From assembly GCA_002708315.1 (NCBI GenBank), contig PANC01000021.1, forward strand, positions 37,778 to 101,777: 64,000 nt of DNA, in the 5' to 3' direction. Under the pieces are notes generated by a model that was not told where the DNA came from, did no database searches, and saw only the letters and a list, made by a program, of their open reading frames with translations. The position numbers and the translations under genes are program-made. The DNA is from Lentimicrobiaceae bacterium (GTDB taxonomy: Bacteria; Bacteroidota; Bacteroidia; Bacteroidales; F082). Below are positions 57,147 through 64,000 of the stretch, piece after piece (the stretch's first letter is position 1; the number at the start of each line of letters is the position of its first letter).

Positions 57147-59290
57147 CAGTTGACTAATAATTTAGCAGAATAATATTTATTGTTGCTCTTAGCCTTTACA
57201 ATATATATCCCATTAACAAGACGTGAAACATCGATTTGGTTTACTTTTCCGTTTTCTGAATAAACTAATTGACCAAAAATATTATATATTGTTAACTCAA
57301 CATCATTATCCACTGACAATTCATAATTTCCGATTGTGAATACATCTGAAGTGGGATTAGGGAAAATAATAAGTTTAGAGTTTTTTATTGGTGATAAATG
57401 GTCATGGGTTGATAAAATGATGTTAGTACCTATTATTGGCCTTATTAATAAGGCTCCAGAAACATTGGAAGTTTGCCAATCAATATCTGTTTTATAGAAG
57501 ATTCTGTTATGTCTATCATTGTTGGCATCCATTCCTACATTCATATTATCTTTCTGCTGTTTTTCCCAGCCAACATAAATTGTTCCGGATAGCATTAGTG
57601 GCTCCTCCAATAAATATGGATAAAATGAGTATAATCCTTCTTCCCACTTTACCTTTCGACCTTCCATTCTATGAATAATCTCTCCTGGCCTACCATTGTT
57701 ATCATTCCAAACTAGTAAATCAAAATAAAACTCATTTACATCATTAAGAGTTTTATTAAAATATATCTGGACACCTTGTAATGTATCTGGCATATTTAGT
57801 GAAAATTGATAGGCAACCATTGCGCCACCTGCACCATCAACTCCCCATCCAAGCTCAGGCGTTCCATCATCATATGCATAATAATTGTAAAAGCCTTGAC
57901 GGTATATAATTGAGTCCACTATGGAATTTTGATCCGATGAATCGCTGATAAAATGCTTTATGATGTATGAAGTAGTATCTCTATCATAATCAAGTGAAAA
58001 CAAGGAACTAACAGGAGGGCAAGAATGAGCTGCTCCACAACCTATACACTCCTGGAAACCAACTTCATAAAAAGGCTTAAGATTACAACTACCACCATCG
58101 TATTGAAATCCGAAATTTCCATTTACCTGACTTACCTCATAAGAATATTGAGTGTTATGCTCTATATCGTCTAGATTAGATATATACATCTTAATCTCAG
58201 GCTTGGTATTAGTTAATGGTGAATATCTGTATTGGCTGTAAGGCATTACTTCGTAATCCTTGAGGAAAGATGGTGCTCTCTGAGAAAATGTTAAAACACG
58301 GTATGTTGTGTCTGATATTGAACGGTTATAATTCAAGTATACGTAATCAATATTCCATTGGTCGCCATTACTTTTCCATGAAGGCGGATAATTATTATTA
58401 CTTACGGAGGCGTAATTTCTGAATCTAAACCTAAATTTATCATTGTAATAAGCACTATCTAATATTGGTATGCTAATTTGTTTCATGTTTTGGCCCCAAA
58501 CTTCTCTGAATTCATCAAGTGTTTCTCCTTCTGAATACCATATCGGATCCCAAATAATTTCTGGTACAAATATTGAATCACAGGCAACGTCTATAATATC
58601 TCCCCAAACTATAATTTTGTAATTAATTGTGAACACCTCAGGATTACATCCCATTGGCGCCCATAGTGTATCAAGAGGCCAAATAGTATCACTTTGAGAT
58701 TGTAAATAAATTTCTGCAGGAACCTGAACAGAATCGACATGAGAGAATATTATCTGTCCTGTTTCCCTTGAAAACTCTAACAATAAGGAATCATTCAATT
58801 GAGGAGCATCTCCCACCCCCTGAGGCTGATAGAAGAAACTTAGATAAACTGAGTCTGCTGGACTTAATTGCCTCGGGACCGGATTAAAAATGGAGTCAAG
58901 TCTTATGCACTGAGTTCTAAGCTCATCAGCCTTAAATGGTATCCATGAGGCATTTGGATAAACATTTCCTGTGCTATCAATTGCATCAAGTGTTGCAGAT
59001 CCATTATTAATGGGCATAAAAGGGAAGTCTCTATTTACAAAAACAGAGTAACCATCCCACAATTTCTGATTGGGAAAGATATTTGAGGTTGTAAAATCAT
59101 CAAAAAATGGCAATAATACCGCATCATTTCTTTCTACGGATAATGACCTTGTATTTTTATCCTCAAGCCCAAGTCTTTTAGCTTCCATTTTAACAGCCTC
59201 ATTAAACTGCAAGCCTGTTGTATACTCCTGACCAACAATAAGTCCTGAAATTTGTAAGAATAAAAATATTAAACACAGCCTACTATTCAT
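57146..59290 (-). CDS. Secreted protein of unknown function with T9SS type A sorting domain
   Basis: Signal peptide MNSRLCLIFLFLQISGLIVGQEY; C-terminal KLIIFPNPTSDVFTIGNYELSVDNDVELTIYNIFGQLVYSENGKVNQIDVSRLVNGIYIVKAKSNNKYYSAKLLVN. Confidence 0.88.
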   Translation of the reverse strand: MNSRLCLIFLFLQISGLIVGQEYTTGLQFNEAVKMEAKRLGLEDKNTRSLSVERNDAVLLPFFDDFTTSNIFPNQKLWDGYSVFVNRDFPFMPINNGSATLDAIDSTGNVYPNASWIPFKADELRTQCIRLDSIFNPVPRQLSPADSVYLSFFYQPQGVGDAPQLNDSLLLEFSRETGQIIFSHVDSVQVPAEIYLQSQSDTIWPLDTLWAPMGCNPEVFTINYKIIVWGDIIDVACDSIFVPEIIWDPIWYSEGETLDEFREVWGQNMKQISIPILDSAYYNDKFRFRFRNYASVSNNNYPPSWKSNGDQWNIDYVYLNYNRSISDTTYRVLTFSQRAPSFLKDYEVMPYSQYRYSPLTNTKPEIKMYISNLDDIEHNTQYSYEVSQVNGNFGFQYDGGSCNLKPFYEVGFQECIGCGAAHSCPPVSSLFSLDYDRDTTSYIIKHFISDSSDQNSIVDSIIYRQGFYNYYAYDDGTPELGWGVDGAGGAMVAYQFSLNMPDTLQGVQIYFNKTLNDVNEFYFDLLVWNDNNGRPGEIIHRMEGRKVKWEEGLYSFYPYLLEEPLMLSGTIYVGWEKQQKDNMNVGMDANNDRHNRIFYKTDIDWQTSNVSGALLIRPIIGTNIILSTHDHLSPIKNSKLIIFPNPTSDVFTIGNYELSVDNDVELTIYNIFGQLVYSENGKVNQIDVSRLVNGIYIVKAKSNNKYYSAKLLVN

Positions 59291-60137
59291 CTTCAACATT
59301 ATTAATTAACATTCTTGCTTCTCGTGCTGCAATGGTATCCGGATCAAATTGTAATAAGTAATGATGAAAGTCAATTAGTTCATCGGACCGGTACCATATA
59401 TTCACAGGCTGACCCAAATATAGCATTTCCTCCGTTAATGTTTTGGGATCTGTTTTATAGACTCTTGCATGCAATGTGTCCGTATCGTCCAAGAAATACT
59501 CTCTTCCCATATTTAGTGAGTGATGATGAAGTTTTTTTCTTACCTCATCTTGCTTGAGGGCAATAAGAAAAGGCATAGGAACCATTATAGCTCTGTCACC
59601 CTTACCCAAAACTAGGTCTATAAAAGACCCTTTGTTTAGTTCTGTTTGTGGCTCAATGGGTTCGTTATCCATGAGTTGATCGACAACAGCATTTTTTGCA
59701 AAATACTGAACATAATCAAGTTTGCCCACCATTAACTCATGTGACTCTAGCGTAACTAGTGCCTGTCTCAGTGATAAGTTCTTTAGATTTGGCATGAACA
59801 CCTTTTCAGGTGATTGAGCAACTATTGTAAGATACAAATGACGTCCTTGTTTTACCCTTGATCCTGATAACGGGTGCTGCTGAACTACGGTGCCCTTCTC
59901 TTTTGATTTAAAATAGACGGAATCAATTATCTTGAATTGAAAATAATCATCATAGCCCTTCTCAAGCAGCTGATCTAGTGTCTTACCTTTAAAATCTGGA
60001 ACTATATAAACATCTCCATGTTGAGTAAAAACATCCATTGATTTTAAAACAACCCAAAGCATAAATAAGGATATGACAATGATTATTAAAAGATGAATAT
60101 AAAATCTTTTTTTGCCAAGAAAATGAAAAAATCCCAT
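59283..60137 (-). CDS. PASTA-domain membrane-anchored protein (no kinase domain)
   Basis: N-terminal TM FYIHLLIIIVISLFMLWVVL; PASTA VYIVPDFKGKTLDQLLEKGYDDYFQFKIIDSVYFKSKEKGTVVQQHPLSGSRVKQGRHLYLTIV; second repeat VFMPNLKNLSLRQALVTLESHELMVGKLDYV. Confidence 0.9.
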   Translation of the reverse strand: MGFFHFLGKKRFYIHLLIIIVISLFMLWVVLKSMDVFTQHGDVYIVPDFKGKTLDQLLEKGYDDYFQFKIIDSVYFKSKEKGTVVQQHPLSGSRVKQGRHLYLTIVAQSPEKVFMPNLKNLSLRQALVTLESHELMVGKLDYVQYFAKNAVVDQLMDNEPIEPQTELNKGSFIDLVLGKGDRAIMVPMPFLIALKQDEVRKKLHHHSLNMGREYFLDDTDTLHARVYKTDPKTLTEEMLYLGQPVNIWYRSDELIDFHHYLLQFDPDTIAAREARMLINNVEDE

Positions 60138-60210
60138 TGATGTTTACATGTTATAAGACAACAAAATCATAACTCAACGATAATAAAATTATTGCCTTGT
60201 TCTTTGGTAG

Positions 60211-60218
60211 CAAAGGTA
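60211..60218 (-). promoter_or_regulatory. -7 element TACCTTTG for the PASTA-T9SS protein-rluD operon
   Basis: TAnnTTTG match on minus strand, about 74 nt from start. Confidence 0.4.
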
Positions 60219-60267
60219 AAAATATTTGATGTTTGAATAAAAACAAAGGATAATAAGTAAAACAGCT

Positions 60268-60275
60268 TATTTTTG
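60268..60275 (+). promoter_or_regulatory. -7 element TATTTTTG for ddl
   Basis: TAnnTTTG, 20 nt before ATG 60295. Confidence 0.45.
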
Positions 60276-60294
60276 CATATATAAACTTCTTATC

Positions 60295-61281
60295 ATGAAG
60301 AATATTGCAATAGTTTGTGGAGGGTTTTCCGGTGAACACGAAATTTCCGTGCAGAGTGCGCAGATGGTAAAAGAAAACCTCGACTCCAAGAGATACAATT
60401 CATATATAATATTTATAGAAAAAGATACTTGGTATCACAAGGATGAAAAAGGAACTATTTTTCAAATTAACAGGGATGACTTTAGTTTTAACAATGGAGA
60501 ATTAAATATTTATTTTGATGGCATATTTAATGCAATTCATGGTGAACCTGGGGAAGATGGAAAATTGTTAGGATACTTTGATATGTTAGACATCCCATAT
60601 ACATCATGTTCTGCAGATGTCTCTGCACTAACATTTAATAAATATTTATGTAATAAGTTTATTGATTCAATAGGTGTTAATACTGCTCGATCTATTTCAT
60701 TCACAAATTCAGAGCAATATTCCATACCGGAAATTATTGAAATTTTAGGGTTACCTCTATTTGTTAAACCAGCCTGCAGCGGTTCAAGTGTGGGAGTGTC
60801 AAAGGCAAAGACTGCCGATGAGCTTAATGAATCAATAATTCATGCATTTAAAAGTGGTGACAGAATAATTATCGAAGAATTTATCGAAGGACGAGAAATA
60901 GACTGTGGATTATACAAGCACAAAAATGAATTAATTATACTTCCTCTAACTGAAATTAAATCAGAAAATGAATTCTTTGACTATGAGGCAAAGTATACTC
61001 AAGGAAAAGCATCTGAAATAACTCCGCCTGAGAACCTTGATTTCAAACATGAACTAGAATTAAAAGCAACATCCTCCCTAATTTATAATAAGCTAGGGTG
61101 CAAAGGAATTGTAAGGATTGACTTTATACTAGCAACAACAGGCCTTTACTTTATTGAAATAAATACTGTGCCTGGAATGTCAGAAGCTAGTATTGTTCCC
61201 AAACAAGCAAAAGCAATGGGTATAAATATTTCCGATTTATTTGGCCTTTGTGTAGAAAATATATTTGAAAAAAGCTTATAA
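60295..61281 (+). CDS. ddl: D-alanine--D-alanine ligase
   Basis: NIAIVCGGFSGEHEISVQSAQMV, NAIHGEPGEDGKLLGYFDMLDIPYTS, LFVKPACSGSSVGVSKAK, FIEINTVPGMSEASIVPKQA. Confidence 0.96.
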   Translation: MKNIAIVCGGFSGEHEISVQSAQMVKENLDSKRYNSYIIFIEKDTWYHKDEKGTIFQINRDDFSFNNGELNIYFDGIFNAIHGEPGEDGKLLGYFDMLDIPYTSCSADVSALTFNKYLCNKFIDSIGVNTARSISFTNSEQYSIPEIIEILGLPLFVKPACSGSSVGVSKAKTADELNESIIHAFKSGDRIIIEEFIEGREIDCGLYKHKNELIILPLTEIKSENEFFDYEAKYTQGKASEITPPENLDFKHELELKATSSLIYNKLGCKGIVRIDFILATTGLYFIEINTVPGMSEASIVPKQAKAMGINISDLFGLCVENIFEKSL

Positions 61282-61294
61282 ATACAGACTTATA

Positions 61295-61876
61295 TTAAAA
61301 TTTACCTTTCAAAAATTTTACTAGTTTATTTGTTGCTAGCCCTCTATGACTAATCCTATTCTTTAGCTTAGAACTCATCTCAGAGAAAGTTATATCATAA
61401 CCATCTGGTATAAATATTGGATCATAACCAAACCCTGATTGACCACTTTTTTTATTAGAAATATTACCATCTATTCTACCTTCAAAAAAATATTCAATTC
61501 CTCCTAGAAACAGGGATATAACAGTACTAAAATGGGCACTTCTATTTATGGAGCCTTCTAATTCTTTAAGTAATTTTTCAACATTATCATTAGAGGAAGC
61601 ATTCTCACCTGCATATCGAGCTGAATATACACCAGGGGCGCCATTTAAATCATCCACCATTAAGCCTGTATCATCTGAAAAACAATCAATATTAAACCTT
61701 TCATATATGGTTTTAGACTTTATGGTGGCGTTTTCCTTAAGTGTAAGACCATTCTCAGGTATATCAGTATAAAAACCAATATCAGATAATCCTAATACAT
61801 TTATGGTGGCTGGTAAAATATGCCTTATCTCTTTTAGCTTATTATAATTATTTGTAGCAAACACAATTTGTAGCAT
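61295..61876 (-). CDS. rdgB: Non-canonical purine NTP pyrophosphatase (XTP/dITP diphosphatase)
   Basis: IVFATNNYNKLKEIRHIL, FSDDTGLMVDDLNGAPGVYSARYAGENAS, GFGYDPIFIPDGYDITFSEMSSKLKNRISHRGLATNKL. Confidence 0.95.
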   Translation of the reverse strand: MLQIVFATNNYNKLKEIRHILPATINVLGLSDIGFYTDIPENGLTLKENATIKSKTIYERFNIDCFSDDTGLMVDDLNGAPGVYSARYAGENASSNDNVEKLLKELEGSINRSAHFSTVISLFLGGIEYFFEGRIDGNISNKKSGQSGFGYDPIFIPDGYDITFSEMSSKLKNRISHRGLATNKLVKFLKGKF

Positions 61877-61991
61877 ATAATATTGTTATTGTAAAGTATC
61901 GTAATTATTACAAAATTAGTCAGATTAAAGGAATAATGTGTAATTTTGATATTTAAGATTAAAAGTTTATTCATCGTTTAAACCATACAAA

Positions 61992-62282
61992 ATGAAGATT
62001 TTCAATTTAATATTTGCATCCCTTATACTAGTATCAATAGCAGTTTCATGCAACCAATCTGCAAAAACAAACGAAAGTTTATCGAGTGAAGAACAAAAGT
62101 CAGAATGGACAAACAAATGCATGAAATTTATGGAATCAAACGGTACTGAAGAAAGAAACGCAACCGATTTTTGTGATTGTATGCTTAAAAAAACTTCCGA
62201 GAAATATTCTCCAGAACAAGCGGCTAGCATAACAGCAGAGGAGGAAAGAAAATTATGGGAATCTTGTGATTATACTTGGTAA
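61992..62282 (+). CDS. Small Cys-containing putative lipoprotein
   Basis: N-terminal KIFNLIFASLILVSIAVSCNQ (lipobox-like), later Cys residues KCMKF, FCDCMLKK, WESCDYTW. -7 element TAATTTTG at 61941-61948. Confidence 0.7.
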   Translation: MKIFNLIFASLILVSIAVSCNQSAKTNESLSSEEQKSEWTNKCMKFMESNGTEERNATDFCDCMLKKTSEKYSPEQAASITAEEERKLWESCDYTW

Positions 62283-62532
62283 CTATAGACCGACTTTCTG
62301 AACCCCATCTAAGTATTTAATTAAATCCTATTTTAAATATAATTTCTTTGGGGCTATTCTAATAGCATAATATAGAATATTTAATTGGTTAGTACTAACC
62401 TGTATAAACCATAAAAATAAATTAAGTTATAATGTTTGGGCCCATTTTAATTTGAGATATCAACAACATTTTGTTTTATTATTATGACAAGGAGGGGTTT
62501 ATAGTTATATTCAAAGAAAATTATGGGCAAAA

Positions 62533-62562
62533 AAAATACCCCTTGATATCAAGAGGTATTTT
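62533..62562 (-). terminator. Intrinsic terminator downstream of the T9SS-sorted hydrolase
   Basis: Minus strand AAAATACCTCTTGATATCAAGGGGTATTTTTTTT: near-perfect hairpin followed by T-run. Confidence 0.8.
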
Positions 62563-62582
62563 ATAAATATTGAGTGTTTACT

Positions 62583-64000
62583 TTATTTTATTATCAATTT
62601 TTTAGTCAACTGACCACCTTCTTCAAACATTACTGTTACGAAGTATATTCCTGTTTTCCATCCTCTGTGATTCAATGTGTATTGAGATCCCTCAACTTCA
62701 GTAGTGAAAACAACTCGTCCTATACCATCCATAAAAACAATCTCGCTCATATCAGCTTTATCATTTTCAATAACAACATAACCAACAGAAGGGTTAGGAT
62801 AAATTTTCATTGCATCTCTAACTTCAATGGATTCGCCAATACCAGTAGCAAGCTCCATTTGAAGAACTGCTCGTGGTTGCAGATACCCTTGTATTGTATC
62901 CAAATAAGTTAATCCTTTTTCCTGACCCATACCAGGGTTAGAAAGTAAACCTGTAGCATTTAAGGTAGTGGCGTCGAACTCAGTTCCCAAAGCAGCATTA
63001 GTTGCAGCTACAACAGCTTGTAGAGTAGCAAAATCCCACCAATCCCAAGGTGATCCTTGATTTCCAAATACACCCAAAGGTCCATCACTATTAATAGGCA
63101 AAATAAAAGGATATAATCCTTCTGGATCTGCACTTACAGTAACTTCAGGCTGTGAAGCATAAATATACTCATAGGTTTGACCATACATAGAGCGAGCAGC
63201 GTCGGTATATGCATCACCAAATGAAGGTATAGATGAAAATGCATCATTATTACCAAATTCGTTTGCCTTGCGGATAAATACATTTCCACCAGATACTGGC
63301 ACTACATTCTCATTAGTAGTAGGGACAACAACCATTCCATAATCAAATGGAGCATAAGGATCACGAAGACAATGGAAAGCAACCATTGCAGCTTCACCTT
63401 GATTTAGCCAAGAAGAATCAGCCAATGAACCACCCATATTAACCGACATACTTACATCTTTAGGAACACCTAACTGCCAAAGAGGATCAACCAATCTAAG
63501 AAAGCCTGGACCTCCATCTATAGTACCATCAATAGATTCTAGAACAAATGGTAGCCCCGTTTCAGTATTAATAAATTTAGCGATTCCTGCAATTTCAGTG
63601 TTATAATCACTTAAAGTGGTATAAGCTTGTGTTACATACCCTCCAGACCCTTGGCCTATGAGGGCAATTTTGTCAGGGTTAATTCCAAACGGAGCTCCAG
63701 CGGGCGAACGCATAAACCTTACAGCTGTTTGCACATCATGTAGAGCACGAAATACAGCTTGTAAAAGAGTTCCTCGTCTAACGTTTGGATCAGTAGATAT
63801 TGGGTTCCACCCTAATCTATAATTAACGTTAATAGCTACATATCCTCTCTTTGCCATTTGCTTGCAAATATTAACACCAACACTGTCAGATTTGTTACCG
63901 CTTATTGCGCCATTAAACAATGGTGGCAAAAAATTTCCAGTATGCACATTAATCCAGACTGGTCGGTCCGTAACATCATCACTTGCAGGTGGTGTATAAA
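62583..64000 (-). CDS. Carboxylesterase/alpha-beta-hydrolase-like secreted protein with T9SS type A sorting tail (N-terminus beyond window)
   Basis: Reading frame continues past the listed GTG to base 64000 (...YTPPASDDVTDRPVWINVHTGNFLPPLFNG); YVAINVNYRLGWNP; FMRSPAGAPFGINPDKIALIGQGSGGY; C-terminal KIYPNPSVGYVVIEN...TGIYFVTVMFEEGGQLTKKLIIK. Confidence 0.88.
   Translation of the reverse strand, partial: YTPPASDDVTDRPVWINVHTGNFLPPLFNGAISGNKSDSVGVNICKQMAKRGYVAINVNYRLGWNPISTDPNVRRGTLLQAVFRALHDVQTAVRFMRSPAGAPFGINPDKIALIGQGSGGYVTQAYTTLSDYNTEIAGIAKFINTETGLPFVLESIDGTIDGGPGFLRLVDPLWQLGVPKDVSMSVNMGGSLADSSWLNQGEAAMVAFHCLRDPYAPFDYGMVVVPTTNENVVPVSGGNVFIRKANEFGNNDAFSSIPSFGDAYTDAARSMYGQTYEYIYASQPEVTVSADPEGLYPFILPINSDGPLGVFGNQGSPWDWWDFATLQAVVAATNAALGTEFDATTLNATGLLSNPGMGQEKGLTYLDTIQGYLQPRAVLQMELATGIGESIEVRDAMKIYPNPSVGYVVIENDKADMSEIVFMDGIGRVVFTTEVEGSQYTLNHRGWKTGIYFVTVMFEEGGQLTKKLIIK

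Noticed and set aside
62283-62532. Intergenic region between the small lipoprotein and the T9SS hydrolase as an ncRNA
   Set aside because: Only scattered short inverted repeats in AT-rich DNA; no convincing structure apart from the terminator at 62533.
1-64000. CRISPR arrays, IS elements, tRNA/rRNA genes, toxin-antitoxin or classical defence islands
   Set aside because: Looked for direct-repeat arrays, transposase/integrase motifs, tRNA-like cloverleaves and known defence domains; none supported.

Overview
AT-rich chromosomal window from a Bacteroidota bacterium, inferred from PorX, T9SS C-terminal sorting tails, the MoxR/Bat operon and TAnnTTTG-type -7 boxes. I see no rRNA, tRNA, CRISPR array, IS element or phage module. 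The gene content runs as follows. (1) A sugar-nucleotide cluster: WbpE-like aminotransferase, WbpD-like acetyltransferase, GalE, RfbB. (2) A FAAL-ACP / hydrolase / TMTC-like TPR membrane protein / KASIII-like cluster. (3) Housekeeping genes: udp, usp, cinA, fabD, folE, queD, pepP, S9 peptidase, TonB receptor, ExbB/ExbD/TonB, purC, phoH, kbl, mnmA, trpB, hldD, rluD, ddl, rdgB. (4) porX-tsaE-ald. (5) A complete moxR-DUF58-batABCDE operon. (6) Several T9SS-sorted secreted proteins, including a tandem pair of PKD-domain serine proteases. The most interesting signal lies in the trpB upstream region, on the minus strand, and is absent from the ORF track. A 23-codon leader ORF containing WWW (MIKITTNNWWWHNKYSLVGHSVM*) starts almost at the predicted transcription start. 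It is followed by a strong intrinsic terminator hairpin, and then by a second 23-codon Trp-rich ORF (MQRIKINSWKARTIFRWWFFQDT*) before a stand-alone trpB. This looks like a trp attenuator with an unusual two-uORF architecture. Other items worth checking are a candidate structured ncRNA between csp and purC, a terminator inside the sugar cluster, a predicted-exported PPOX-family protein, and several start-codon corrections.
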